In this document: positions 16,989-25,565 of the stretch, in pieces
Layout of the letters: the number at the start of each line of letters is the position of its first letter
Numbering within the stretch: position 1 is the stretch's first letter
Source of the DNA: Comamonadaceae bacterium
GTDB lineage: Bacteria; Pseudomonadota; Gammaproteobacteria; Burkholderiales; Rhodocyclaceae
Assembly (NCBI GenBank): GCA_029255645.1
Contig: JANLJE010000032.1
Location: 1-54,066, forward strand
Length of the DNA: 54,066 bases
Reading direction: 5' to 3'
The notes under the pieces: generated by a model
Told to the model about the DNA's origin: nothing
Seen by the model: only the letters and a program-made list of their open reading frames with translations
The model's database searches: none
Translations under genes and position numbers: made by a program

Positions 16989-17831
16989 TCAGTCTTTCGG
17001 CTTCGGCAAGTCGGCGGCGCGTACCGCGCGTAGTACTTCCCGAAAGACATCATCGAATGGCGGAAGATGGCTCATTTGATGCGAGAGTCGAGCATCCCAG
17101 AGTCGGCGCAGACGATCTTCCTTGGCGGCGATTGCCTGCTCCATGCCTGCAACGACACGTTGCCGCAGTGCCAACTTGGTATCGAGTTCGGCGCGCATCT
17201 CCGCAACGCGCAAATTGGCGGAGCCAAGCAGATACCAGAGGTCATAAAGGTCGCGCGGCTCGTTGCGCGCCCGATCGCTCAAGGCCAGCAGCTTTTCAAC
17301 CACGATTTCCTCGATGGCGTAGACCTTCACGGTCGGCCCTTCGGGCAGGTCGTCAAAGCTGTCGTAGGTGCGATGAATCGGGCGATCTTGCAGCGGGAAG
17401 CACAGGACTTCGTTGATCGTGATGTCAACCTTCACGTCGTTCGCGGCGGGTAGCGGCCCCTGGTAGCGTAGATAAAACGTGCGGCTGTTCTGGTGACCGT
17501 GGCGGTCTTCGCGGTCGAAAGCGATCCGCAAGCCGCAGGCAACTTCGACAGCCGCGAAGATTTCGTTCAATCCCGCCAGTATCTCTTCGAGGGTGATCGG
17601 ACGGGTCAGCGTGAAGTCCAAGTCTTCCGAAAACCGATAGTCCTCGAACCAGCAGCGTCGCAGGGCCGTGCCACCTTTGAAGGCCAGCATGTCGCGTAAC
17701 GGATGACCGGCCAAACCGGTCAGGAACCAGGCCAACACGTAATCGCGTTCGATGACGGCCTCGGGGATGCGCCGCCCGCCAGCGGTCACCAGCGTGTTCG
17801 AGATCAGGGAAATATTACGTTGAGGAATCAT
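16989..17831 (-). CDS. AbiEii/AbiGii-family nucleotidyltransferase toxin
   Basis: 280 residues. A minimal nucleotidyltransferase of the type IV toxin-antitoxin AbiE family. Key motif: FKGGTALRRCW (51-61) followed by SEDLDFTL (68-75), the G-G-T...S-x-D-x-D site that binds NTP and metal; a later KVYAIEEIVVEKLLAL region and DLYDLWYL are also typical. Characterised members of the family block growth by adding nucleotides to tRNA. The start at MIPQRNISL overlaps the antitoxin stop as TGATG, so the two are translationally coupled. It appears intact. Confidence 0.88.
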   Translation of the reverse strand: MIPQRNISLISNTLVTAGGRRIPEAVIERDYVLAWFLTGLAGHPLRDMLAFKGGTALRRCWFEDYRFSEDLDFTLTRPITLEEILAGLNEIFAAVEVACGLRIAFDREDRHGHQNSRTFYLRYQGPLPAANDVKVDITINEVLCFPLQDRPIHRTYDSFDDLPEGPTVKVYAIEEIVVEKLLALSDRARNEPRDLYDLWYLLGSANLRVAEMRAELDTKLALRQRVVAGMEQAIAAKEDRLRRLWDARLSHQMSHLPPFDDVFREVLRAVRAADLPKPKD

Positions 17832-18667
17832 CAGCCAAGCCTCACGGCATCCAGTTCTTCGGGAGTCACGTTGAGCTGGAGCCGCCAACGTGAGAGGAAT
17901 GCTCCCTCGGCGGGGAGCAGTGGATCAAGGCGCTGGTAAGTTGCCGTCAGCATGCCGCGCAGCGGCTCCAGCACCGAAGCATCGGCCAGATCATAGTGTT
18001 CCAGCAGATAGCCAAGGCGGCGCACGACGGCGCCGACGCCGAGACGTCGCGCATAGTCCAGCAGCCGTTCGACTTTCAGTACGTCCCGCTTCATCCACAA
18101 GCCCTTGGCGACTTCGGTAACGCCACCGGCAAATGCCGGGTGTCGCAGGCCATCGATGATGGTGCGCTCCATGTCGCTGATCATCACGAAGCGCTCCTTG
18201 TCGATCCAGTGCTTCATGACTCCGAATTCTTGCTCCGCCGTAATGTGGACAAACCGAAAGTCATAGCCGCCCACCGTCTGCGGACGCACGCGCCGCGTGC
18301 ATGACACATACACGGTGAAGTTCGGCTGCGTCACCATGCGATGCAGTTCAAGCGCGGTGCCGTGCGACAGGAAGTAGGGCGCCGTACCGGCGAGTTCACG
18401 CGCGATCAAGTACGGGCTGTCGATGTGCTCAGTGGCCCGGCCGAGTTCGAAGGGCACGAGGTTGTACAGGCCAGGCTTCAGTCGCGTCACCAAGCCTCGC
18501 TGCTGGGCCTTGTGCACGAGATTCCGGGCTGATGCCGACGACAGGCCGGTGATCAATTCCACATCCGCCAAGGTGAATGTGGACCGGCGTAGTTCATTCA
18601 GCTCAGTGAAGAGCTGCGCTGCCCGTGGGCCTAGCGTCTTGGTTTGCAAGTGATATTTTGCGCTCAA
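17831..18667 (-). CDS. AbiEi-family antitoxin (type IV TA)
   Basis: 278 residues from the chosen start. N-terminal winged-helix part (FTLADVELITGLSSASARNLVHKAQQRGLVTRLKPGLYNL), then the AbiEi antitoxin region, including SHGTALELH and VRPQTVGGYDFRFVHI. In characterised AbiE systems the antitoxin represses its own operon through this DNA-binding domain. No ATG is available near the expected start; TTG 18667 is chosen because a good promoter (-10 at 18701-18706) predicts transcription from about 18694, which rules out the longer upstream extension. The start is uncertain by a few codons. Coupled to the toxin by TGATG. Confidence 0.8.
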   Translation of the reverse strand: MSAKYHLQTKTLGPRAAQLFTELNELRRSTFTLADVELITGLSSASARNLVHKAQQRGLVTRLKPGLYNLVPFELGRATEHIDSPYLIARELAGTAPYFLSHGTALELHRMVTQPNFTVYVSCTRRVRPQTVGGYDFRFVHITAEQEFGVMKHWIDKERFVMISDMERTIIDGLRHPAFAGGVTEVAKGLWMKRDVLKVERLLDYARRLGVGAVVRRLGYLLEHYDLADASVLEPLRGMLTATYQRLDPLLPAEGAFLSRWRLQLNVTPEELDAVRLG

Positions 18668-18700
18668 TTTGCGCCCCCAAAGGAAACGTATTGCGCAGTA

Positions 18701-18729
18701 AATATAACACCAGCGATATCCGGCGGCAA
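18701..18729 (-). promoter_or_regulatory. Promoter of the AbiE-type operon
   Basis: TTGCCG (minus strand, 18724-18729) and TATATT (18701-18706) with a 17-bp spacer. A perfect 7-bp dyad GTCTCCCTCTGGGAGAC lies just upstream (18732-18748) and could be a regulator site. Confidence 0.6.
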
Positions 18730-18833
18730 GCTTGTCTCCCTCTGGGAGACGAATTGAGGAGCGTAATATGTAGCGGACAAAAATTCGAAGGCGAAAGTCG
18801 CCATAGGCCGCACCCAAAAAAAGGGAGTGTTCG

Positions 18834-18921
18834 ATGACCGTCAGTGCCCACAATCCAGACCAATACATGACCAGTCTGCGGCTGATCATTGCCCAAGGAC
18901 GCAAGCGGATTGGCCTGCTAG
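18834..18921 (+). pseudogene. N-terminal fragment of a possible SIR2-like defence gene
   Basis: A good ribosome-binding site (AGGGAG, 6 nt) precedes ATG 18834. The first 29 codons (MTVSAHNPDQYMTSLRLI, then IAQGRKRIGLLA) resemble the start of NAD-binding SIR2-type proteins, whose GRKRIGLLxGAGA-like stretch would come next. The reading frame is interrupted exactly there by transposase-derived DNA. It is divergent from the AbiE operon. The identification rests on a short stretch and is weak; that the gene is cut is clear from the junction. Confidence 0.35.
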
Positions 18922-19545
18922 CTTGCCTTTCGTCATATCGCTTGCAACCGTCATCCCGACCACGACACCCTGGCCACCTTCCGCAAGCGCTTTGGCAAGG
19001 AGTTCAGCGACGCGCGCCGCGAAGAAAGCCAAGACCGGCAAGAAACCCGGAGGGCGGGAACCCAAGGCGCCCGATGCCACCCCGCGCGCCGCGGATCAGG
19101 TCAATCTGACCGATGAGGAATCGCGCATCATGAAGGTGACTGGCGGTGGCTTCGAGCAGAGCTACAACGCCCAGGCGGCGGTCGATACCGAAACGATGCT
19201 GGTGCTCGCCGCCCACATGACGCAAGCGGGCAACGACAAGGCGCAGGTCGAACCCATGGTGGCCCAGCTGCAGGCGCTCCCCGAAGGCCTGAATTCTCCC
19301 CAACAGCTGCTGGCCGATACAGGTTTCTTCAGTGGCAGGAATGTCGAAATATGCAAAGCCGCCCAGATCACCCCGCTGATTGCGGTCGGTCGCGACGAGC
19401 ACCACCCGGATTGGCGGGAGCGCTTCGAAGAACCGGCACCGCTCACCGAGCCGGCCTGTCACGTCGAACAGATGCGGCACGCGCTCAAGACCAAGCCTGG
19501 TCGCGCGACCTACGCGCTTAAAAAGCAGACGGTCGAACCGGTAGT
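18922..19545 (+). pseudogene. IS1182-like transposase remnant with internal deletion
   Basis: Begins mid-protein with LAFRHIACNRHPDHDTLATF then RKRFGKEF, typical of the N-terminal half of IS1182-type DDE transposases. Near 19007-19017 the frame switches directly to the basic linker KKAKTGKKPGG, so roughly 100 codons are missing. It then continues through DQVNLTDEESRIM, GGGFEQSYNAQAAVD and LLADTGFFSGRNVE to ATYALKKQTVEPV, where the conserved C-terminal GxxxFRxFxLRG region should follow but does not. No terminal inverted repeats are seen at either side. Certainly inactive. Confidence 0.85.
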
Positions 19546-19552
19546 GTTGTCC

Positions 19553-19618
19553 ATGACCCTCGAACAACTCAAGGCCCAGCGCGAAGCCCTGCAGGCTGCG
19601 CGCTTCAACGGTGCGTGA
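19553..19618 (+). pseudogene. Possible phage head-tail (gpW-like) N-terminal fragment
   Basis: Directly after the transposase break an in-frame ATG begins MTLEQLKAQREALQAARFNG, then A and stop. This is like the start of small phage head-tail joining proteins (gpW-like), which open with a similar amphipathic helix. Only 21 codons remain. Weak, because the match is a single short helix. Confidence 0.3.
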
Positions 19619-19666
19619 CCTATGCTGGCTCCGTTTTCAAGACAGCGGTTCAATTCGTGCGCTGTC

Positions 19667-19789
19667 ATGAGGAAGGCGATGCCGGGTAAAGAGAGGAAGC
19701 GGAAGGTTCACCGTCCTGAGTTCAAGGCCAGGGTGGGTTTGGTGGCCTGGCGTGGGTTGAAGACGATCCATGAGATTAGCCAGGAAGTC
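19667..19789 (+). pseudogene. IS3-family OrfA N-terminal remnant
   Basis: Codons from ATG 19667 read MRKAMPGKERKRKVHRPEFK, then ARVGLVAWRGLKTIHEISQEV, matching the helix-turn-helix start of IS3-type OrfA (K-R-x-F-x-x-E-F-K-A-K-V-A-L-E-A). The match ends at QEV (19789), where the next conserved stretch (Y-x-V-H-P) is replaced by unrelated sequence. A third broken element in the same 1-kb stretch. Confidence 0.75.
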
Positions 19790-19949
19790 TTCAACCGCGA
19801 CCCGGCAGGGGAACCTCGGGACCGACCTGCCCCCCTGAAGGCTATTTTGGAATCGGGCAAGTTGCGTCTCGAACTTCACCCGCACGATCACACCGGATGG
19901 CAAGCGATTCAGGTTAAACTTTTACGGCCAAAACCCTGCAACCCGGCGG

Positions 19950-19986
19950 AAAAATCCATCAAGTTGTTGTAAAAAATGGATTTTTT
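19950..19986 (+). terminator. AT-rich hairpin upstream of the CoA-transferase
   Basis: AAAAATCCA (19950-19958) pairs with TGGATTTTT (19977-19985), with an 18-nt loop and trailing T/A run. It may end transcription from the IS graveyard before the CoA-transferase. The remaining DNA at 19790-20058 shows nothing else I can support. Confidence 0.45.
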
Positions 19987-20058
19987 AAACAAAAAAAGTT
20001 AACCAAAGAAACAAGGTCAGCAGGATGCGGCCATTCTTCAACCTACAGGAATTTTCCC

Positions 20059-21570
20059 ATGTCCCACAGCAATCGCATCCACAACGCCCACCTGCGCAGC
20101 AAGATCATGTCGGCGGAAGAAGCCGCCACGCTGATCCCCTCCGGCGTCAATGTCGGCATGAGCGGCTTCACCGGCGCCGGCTATCCCAAGGTAGTACCTG
20201 CCGCCCTGGCCAAGCGCATCATGGATGCCAACCTGCACGGCAAGAAGTTCAAGATCGGGGTGTGGACCGGCGCCTCCACCGCCCCGGAACTGGACGGGGC
20301 CCTGGCCATGGTCGATGGCGTCGAGATGCGCCTGCCCTATCAGTCCGACCCCACCTGCCGCAAACGCATCAATGCCGGCGAGATGGAATACATCGACATC
20401 CACCTCTCTCATGTGGCCCAGTTCGTCTGGTTCGGTTTCCTCGGCAAACTCGACATGGCCGTGGTGGAAGTGGCCGGCATCACCGAGGATGGGCGCCTGA
20501 TCCCTTCCTCCTCGGTCGGCAATAACAAGACCTGGCTGGACCGGGCCGAAAAAGTGATCCTGGAAGTCAATACCTGGCAGAACCCGGCCCTGGAAGGCAT
20601 GCACGACATCTACTATGGCACCCAGCTCCCCCCCTTTCGCCAGCCCATCCCCCTGATCAAGACCAGCGACCGGATCGGTGAGCCCTACCTGAAGGTGAAC
20701 CCGGACAAGGTCATTGCCGTGGTGGAAACCCACCAGGCCGACCGCAACTCGGCCTTTGCCGCACCTGACGAAGGTTCCCGCAAGATCGCGGGCCACATTC
20801 TGGAATTCCTTGAGCACGAAGTGAAGGTGGGCCGCCTGCCCCGGGAACTGCTGCCCCTGCAATCCGGCGTCGGCAACATTGCCAACGCCGTGCTGGCCGA
20901 TCTCAACCAGGGCGCCTTCGAGAACCTGACGGCCTACACCGAAGTGCTGCAGGACGGCATGCTCGACATGATCAAATCCGGCAAACTCACCTGCGCCTCG
21001 GCCACTGCCTTCTCCCTCTCCCCCGGCGCCCTCACCGAACTGAACGCGGACCTGGAACGCTACAAAGACAGCATCATCCTGCGCCCCCAGGAAATCTCGA
21101 ACCACCCGGAAATCATCCGCCGCCTGGGCGTGATTGCCATGAACGGCATCATCGAAGCCGACATCTACGGCAACATCAACTCCACCCATGTGATGGGCAC
21201 CCGGATCATGAACGGCATCGGCGGTTCCGGCGACTTTGCCCGCAACGCCTACCTCTGCATCTTCATGACCCCTTCCCAGGCCAAGGGCGGCGCCATTTCC
21301 AGCATCGTGCCCATGGCCTCCCATGTAGACCACACCGAGCACGACGTGCAGGTACTGGTCACCGAACAGGGCCTCGCCGACCTGCGCGGCCTGTCACCCA
21401 AGCAACGCGCCAAGGTGATCATCGAGAACTGCGCCCACCCCCACTTCAAGCCGGCCCTGATGGATTACTACAAGCGCGCCCTCGACCACTCCCCCGGCAA
21501 GCAGACGCCGCACCTGCTCGAAGAAGCCCTGTCCTGGCACCTGCGCTACCTCAGGGAGGGCCAGATGTAA
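20059..21570 (+). CDS. Acetyl-CoA hydrolase/transferase family, succinate CoA-transferase type
   Basis: 503 residues, matching the YgfH/AarC/ScpC-type class I CoA-transferases that move CoA between succinyl- or acetyl-CoA and acetate, propionate or succinate. Seen: the N-terminal GMSGFTGAGYPK glycine-rich loop, the mid-domain SDRIGEPYLKVNPDKVIAVV, the AMNGIIEADIYGNINSTHVMG region, and GGSGDFARNAYLCIF with VTEQGLADLRGLSP, standard for the family. Together with Acs and fumarase this suggests strong acetate/short-chain acid metabolism. The start ATG follows AGGA with 10 nt spacing. Confidence 0.92.
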   Translation: MSHSNRIHNAHLRSKIMSAEEAATLIPSGVNVGMSGFTGAGYPKVVPAALAKRIMDANLHGKKFKIGVWTGASTAPELDGALAMVDGVEMRLPYQSDPTCRKRINAGEMEYIDIHLSHVAQFVWFGFLGKLDMAVVEVAGITEDGRLIPSSSVGNNKTWLDRAEKVILEVNTWQNPALEGMHDIYYGTQLPPFRQPIPLIKTSDRIGEPYLKVNPDKVIAVVETHQADRNSAFAAPDEGSRKIAGHILEFLEHEVKVGRLPRELLPLQSGVGNIANAVLADLNQGAFENLTAYTEVLQDGMLDMIKSGKLTCASATAFSLSPGALTELNADLERYKDSIILRPQEISNHPEIIRRLGVIAMNGIIEADIYGNINSTHVMGTRIMNGIGGSGDFARNAYLCIFMTPSQAKGGAISSIVPMASHVDHTEHDVQVLVTEQGLADLRGLSPKQRAKVIIENCAHPHFKPALMDYYKRALDHSPGKQTPHLLEEALSWHLRYLREGQM

Positions 21571-21595
21571 GCCATCAGGAAAAACGCGGATCAAT

Positions 21596-21625
21596 CTGTC
21601 ACCCCCGCGCAAGCCGGAATGACAG
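21596..21625. repeat. Palindromic REP-like element
   Basis: CTGTCA...TGACAG flanking CCCCCGCGCAAGCCGGAA resembles the CCCGCGNAAGCGGG-type palindromes dispersed in many proteobacterial genomes. It sits 26 bp after the CoA-transferase stop and may act as a transcript end or stabiliser; there is no T run. Confidence 0.5.
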
Positions 21626-21649
21626 ACGGGGCGGCACTGTCGACAAGGT

Positions 21650-21678
21650 TTGACCGGAGGCCGCGAAACCATTATGAT
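21650..21678 (+). promoter_or_regulatory. Promoter of tRNA-Ser
   Basis: TTGACC (21650-21655) and TATGAT (21673-21678) are 17 bp apart. The -10 is followed by a GC-rich discriminator (TCGCGCC), as usual for stringently controlled stable RNA genes, 13 bp before the tRNA. Confidence 0.85.
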
Positions 21679-21691
21679 TCGCGCCTCCTGT

Positions 21692-21785
21692 GGAGACGTG
21701 GCCGAGAGGTCGAAGGCACTCCCCTGCTAAGGGAGCATGCGCGCTAAAACGTGCATCGAGGGTTCGAATCCCTCCGTCTCCGCCA
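21692..21785 (+). tRNA. tRNA-Ser (anticodon GCT), CCA encoded
   Basis: GGAGACG pairs with CGTCTCC; the anticodon arm ends in CTGCTAA with GCT; a long class II variable arm and the T-arm GGTTCGAATCC follow, then G discriminator and CCA. The 94-nt length fits serine tRNAs. It has its own promoter and terminator. Confidence 0.97.
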
Positions 21786-21799
21786 CAGGAACACCCTCG

Positions 21800-21831
21800 A
21801 AAGCCCCGCCAGACGGGGCTTTTGCTTTTTT
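21800..21831 (+). terminator. Intrinsic terminator of tRNA-Ser
   Basis: AAGCCCCG (21801-21808) and CGGGGCTT (21814-21821) form a stem followed by TTGCTTTTTT. Confidence 0.92.
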
Positions 21832-21858
21832 AGCCGTTGGACAACTGCGGTCGGTAGA

Positions 21859-22548
21859 TCAGGTCGCCACCCCGAACAGCGCACCGACTCCCGCGGTCAA
21901 GGCCATTGCCAGGGCACCCCAGAAAGTGACTCGCCAGGCAGCGACGAGCACCGGCGCGCCGCCGGCTTTGGCTGCCAATGAGCCCAGTAACGCGAGGAAC
22001 AAGAGCGAGCTGACCGGCACGGTCCACATGAGCGAGGCCGCCGGCAACAGCAGGACGACGAGGAGGGGAAGGCTGGCGCCGACCGAGAATGTACCGGCAG
22101 ACGCAAACGCAGCCTGAACCGGGCGGGCCGTCGATATTTCTGAAATACCGAGTTCATCGCGGGCATGCGCCCCTAGCGCGTCGTGCTCCATGAGCTGAAT
22201 CGCCACCGCGCTGGCGAGTTCTGGATCCAGCCCACGCCTGACATATATCTCAGCCAATTCCGCTTGCTCCTGTTCGGGCGCACTGGCCAGCTCTGCACGC
22301 TCCCGGGCAAGATCCGCCTGCTCCGTGTCAGATTGGGAACTGACTGATACATACTCGCCCGCTGCCATCGACATCGCGCCTGCAACAAGACCGGCAACCC
22401 CCGACACCAAGACCGCCTGGGGGTCTGTCCCTGCTGCTGCCACCCCCAGAACCAGACTGGCGGTCGATACGATTCCGTCGTTTGCACCCAGAACCGCAGC
22501 ACGGAGCCAGCCAATCCGATCTGTCTTGTGCCATTCACCATGTCTCAT
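21859..22548 (-). CDS. VIT1/CCC1 family iron/manganese transporter
   Basis: 229 residues. Recognised by WLRAAVLGANDGIVSTASLVLGV near the N-terminus (the metal-binding first helix of VIT1/CCC1 proteins) and GLVAGAMSMAAGEYVSVSSQSDTE in the second. A hydrophilic metal-binding helical stretch follows, rich in Glu (residues ~85-130), and then three hydrophobic helices. Family members export Fe2+ or Mn2+ from the cytoplasm. ATG 22548 (MRHGEWHKTDR) is chosen because of GGAG 6 nt upstream; an earlier in-frame start 21 codons upstream lacks support. It stands alone, with no evident operon. Confidence 0.9.
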   Translation of the reverse strand: MRHGEWHKTDRIGWLRAAVLGANDGIVSTASLVLGVAAAGTDPQAVLVSGVAGLVAGAMSMAAGEYVSVSSQSDTEQADLARERAELASAPEQEQAELAEIYVRRGLDPELASAVAIQLMEHDALGAHARDELGISEISTARPVQAAFASAGTFSVGASLPLLVVLLLPAASLMWTVPVSSLLFLALLGSLAAKAGGAPVLVAAWRVTFWGALAMALTAGVGALFGVAT

Positions 22549-22752
22549 GCGAAGCTCCAATTGAAATAAAAAACGAAGTCCAAGTTCAGACGCGACAAGA
22601 AGCGGGAGCAAGGCACGCCGTCGCCTGCAACCTGCCGCTCATCCTTGCGACGGGCCGACATGCTGACCCCTGGCCTTGGGGCATGTCAACCAAGCGGACT
22701 CCCCCCTTTCGCGGCGGCGCTCCCGCGTCAATTCCCTGGCCCGTCCCGGTCT

Positions 22753-23694
22753 TCAGAGTTGATAGACATCCACTCCGCCTTGCAGCGCGCGCTCCACGGC
22801 GCGCTTATCGAGATGAGGCGCAAACAGGGTGATGAAGTCATACTCGTAGCGCCGCAGGAAAATGCCCCGGGGCAGGGCCAGACGGGTGGTATTGGATTCG
22901 AACAAATGGTCTGCCGCCCGGGCTTCCAGGCCGGTATCCCGCTCCCGGTCAAAGGCCAGGGCCGCAATGATCCCCAAACCCAGCCCCAGGGTGACATAGG
23001 TCTTGATCACATCGGCATCCAGGGCGGTGAGCACCACCCGGGGTTCCAGTCCCTGGCGTTCAAAAGCGCGATTGATGCCGGAGCGGCCCGTAAAAGCCGA
23101 GTCATAAGTAATCAAAGGCCAGCGTGCCAGTTCGGCGAGCGAAATCAAGGATTGTTGCAAAATGGGATGCCCGGCCGGCGCAATGACGCAGTGATTCCAT
23201 TGCCGCACCGGCAATGTCACCAGCCCCGGATGGCCGTCCAGGGACTCGGTGGCAATGCCGATATCCACATCGCCTTTCTCGACCCAATCGGCGATCTGGG
23301 CCGGCGTTCCCTGGTGCAGGATCAACTGCACATTGGGGTGCAAGGCAACAAACTCCTTGACCGCCAGCGGCAGCGCATAACGGGCCTGGGTATGCGTGGC
23401 GGCCACCGTCAAGGTGCCCGTATCGCCGCCGGAAAAATCCTTGCCCAGGCGCTGGAGATTCTCCGCTTCACGCAAGATGCGCCCGGCACTTTCAATGATG
23501 GCTTTTCCCGGCTCGGTGATGGCAGTGAAGCGCTTGCCGCTGCGCTCGAAAATCATCACCCCCAACTCATCTTCGAGCAGCTTGATCTGCTTGGACACCC
23601 CCGGCTGCGAGGTAAACAAGGCTTCCGCCGCCTCGGAAACATTCATCCCCCGGCGGGCGACTTCGACGATGTAACGGAGTTGTTGCAGTTTCAT
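22753..23694 (-). CDS. cysB: LysR-type regulator CysB
   Basis: 313 residues. N-terminal winged HTH (MKLQQLRYIVEVARRGMNVS...TSQPGVSKQIKLLEDELG) characteristic of CysB/Cbl rather than general LysR proteins; the effector-binding half includes TATHTQARYALP-like AATHTQARYALPLAV. CysB activates sulfate assimilation genes when O-/N-acetylserine is present and represses its own gene. It is divergent from cysI, with 161 bp between the starts, consistent with this role. Confidence 0.95.
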   Translation of the reverse strand: MKLQQLRYIVEVARRGMNVSEAAEALFTSQPGVSKQIKLLEDELGVMIFERSGKRFTAITEPGKAIIESAGRILREAENLQRLGKDFSGGDTGTLTVAATHTQARYALPLAVKEFVALHPNVQLILHQGTPAQIADWVEKGDVDIGIATESLDGHPGLVTLPVRQWNHCVIAPAGHPILQQSLISLAELARWPLITYDSAFTGRSGINRAFERQGLEPRVVLTALDADVIKTYVTLGLGLGIIAALAFDRERDTGLEARAADHLFESNTTRLALPRGIFLRRYEYDFITLFAPHLDKRAVERALQGGVDVYQL

Positions 23695-23722
23695 GGCAGA
23701 AAGCGCCTCTTTAATAGCATCA

Positions 23723-23740
23723 GGTTATAACAATGTAACC
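23723..23740. promoter_or_regulatory. Dyad in the cysB-cysI intergenic region
   Basis: GGTTATAACAATGTAACC: GGTTA and TAACC are inverted around 8 bp. Located 29 bp before cysB, it is a candidate CysB autoregulatory site. Confidence 0.45.
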
Positions 23741-23855
23741 CGATATTCTTTTTAGTTCAAACGCCCCCCTGCTACCATCCGCCCCTGTTCATGATCGGCA
23801 ACCGGAACGCAGAAACCCTTCCCGTCCGGCCCGATCGCCAGCTGAGGTTTGCTGC

Positions 23856-25565
23856 ATGTACCGTTACGACAATCATGATTTCGCCCTGGTGCGGGAACGG
23901 GTCGCCCAGTTCCGCGACCAAGTGGCCCGCTGGCAAAGCGGCGAACTCACCGACGAGGAATTCCGCCCCCTGCGCCTGCAAAATGGCCTCTACATCCAGC
24001 GCCATGCCCCCATGCTGCGCATCGCGGTGCCCTATGCCATGCTCTCCAGCGCCCAGCTGCGCGCCCTCGCCCACGTAGCCCGCACCTGGGACAAGGGCTA
24101 CGGCCATTTCACCACTCGCCACAACATGCAGTTCAACTGGCCGAAGATCGAGGACTGTCCGGACATCCTCGCCTACCTGGCCAACGTGGAAATGCACGCC
24201 ATCCAGACCTCGGGCAACTGCATCCGCAACATCACCACCGACCAGTTCGCCGGAGTGGCCGCCGACGAGATCATCGACCCCCGCCCCCTGGCGGAAATCC
24301 TGCGCCAGTGGAGCACCTTCCACCCGGAATTCGCTTTCCTGCCGCGCAAGTTCAAGATCGCCATCTCCGGCACCCGGGAAGACCGGGCCCTGACCTGGTT
24401 CCACGATGTCGGCCTGCATCTGAATCTGGATGCCGAGGGTGAGCCCAGCTTCCGGGTCATCGTGGGTGGCGGCCTGGGCCGCACCCCCATTCGTGGCGAA
24501 GTGGTGCGCGAGAATCTGCCCTGGCAGCACATCCTCACCTATCTCGAAGCCATCCTGCGGGTCTACAACCTGCAGGGGCGCCGTGACAACCTGTACAAGG
24601 CGCGCATCAAGATCCTCGTCCAGGCCCTGGGCGTGGACGAATTCAGCCGCCAGGTGGAAGCCGAATGGGCCCACCTCAAGGACGGCCCCGCCACCCTGAC
24701 CCGGGAAGAATACGAGCGGGTCAGGGCCCACTTCGGCGCCCCCGCCTACAAGACCCTGCCTGCCGGGCAGGCCGGCCTGCAGGCCCAGCCAGCCGGGGAC
24801 AAGGCCTTCGCCCGCTGGCTGGCCCGCTGTATCGCACCGCACAAGGTCCCGGGTTACGCCGCCGTCACCCTTTCCCTGAAAGCTCCCGGGCAGCCCCCCG
24901 GCGACATCACCGCAGCACAAATGGAAGCCGCCGCCCAGCTCGCCGACGAATTCAGCTTTGGCGAAGCCCGCTCCTCCCACGAGCAGAATCTGATCCTGGC
25001 CGATGTGGAGCAAAGCCGCCTGTACGAACTCTGGCAAGCCGCCAAAGCCCTCAACCTGGCCACCCCCAGCGTCGGCCTGCTCACCGACATGATCTGCTGC
25101 CCTGGCGGCGACTTCTGCGACCTGGCCAATGCCAAGTCCATCCCGATCGCCAACGCCATCCAGGCGCGCTTCAGTGACCTGGATTACCTGTTTGACCTGG
25201 GCGAACTGGACCTCAACATCTCCGGCTGCATGAACGCCTGCGGCCACCACCATGTGGCCCATATCGGCATCCTGGGGGTGGACAAGAACGATGCCGAGTT
25301 CTATCAGATCACCCTGGGCGGTCGTCAGGGCAGCCAAGCCCGCACCGGCAAGGTGATTGGCCCCTCCTTTGCAGCGGCAGAAGTCCCGGATGCCGTGGAA
25401 AAGATCATCGGCGTCTACCTGGCGCATCGCCACCCGGACGAAGTTTTTCTGGATACTTTCGACCGCATCGGCATCGAACCCTTCAAAGACAAGGTTTATG
25501 AAAGTCGCGCCCATGGCAAGGCCAGACCTCACCCTGCGGAACAACGAACGGAACAACGAACATGA
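23856..25565 (+). CDS. cysI: Assimilatory sulfite (nitrite/sulfite) reductase hemoprotein
   Basis: 569 residues with the two-fold repeated siroheme reductase layout. Cluster-binding cysteines are seen in CCPGGDFCDLAN and SGCMNACGHHH (C-x5-C...C-x3-C pattern), and siroheme-contacting stretches in GHFTTRHNMQFNWPK and GNCIRNITTDQFAG. It reduces sulfite to sulfide (six electrons). No CysJ-type flavoprotein is adjacent, so electrons probably come from ferredoxin or a distant reductase. First gene of cysI-DUF934-cysH; its stop overlaps the next start as ATGA. Confidence 0.93.
   Translation: MYRYDNHDFALVRERVAQFRDQVARWQSGELTDEEFRPLRLQNGLYIQRHAPMLRIAVPYAMLSSAQLRALAHVARTWDKGYGHFTTRHNMQFNWPKIEDCPDILAYLANVEMHAIQTSGNCIRNITTDQFAGVAADEIIDPRPLAEILRQWSTFHPEFAFLPRKFKIAISGTREDRALTWFHDVGLHLNLDAEGEPSFRVIVGGGLGRTPIRGEVVRENLPWQHILTYLEAILRVYNLQGRRDNLYKARIKILVQALGVDEFSRQVEAEWAHLKDGPATLTREEYERVRAHFGAPAYKTLPAGQAGLQAQPAGDKAFARWLARCIAPHKVPGYAAVTLSLKAPGQPPGDITAAQMEAAAQLADEFSFGEARSSHEQNLILADVEQSRLYELWQAAKALNLATPSVGLLTDMICCPGGDFCDLANAKSIPIANAIQARFSDLDYLFDLGELDLNISGCMNACGHHHVAHIGILGVDKNDAEFYQITLGGRQGSQARTGKVIGPSFAAAEVPDAVEKIIGVYLAHRHPDEVFLDTFDRIGIEPFKDKVYESRAHGKARPHPAEQRTEQRT

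Noticed and set aside
18827-19618. Complete transposase gene
   Set aside because: The 263-codon frame joins an unrelated start, a transposase with a large internal deletion, and a foreign tail; no terminal repeats.
21692-21785. tRNA-Ser as attachment site of an integrated island
   Set aside because: No integrase gene and no repeated tRNA 3' end were found in the flanks; the neighbouring IS debris lies upstream and ends well before it.
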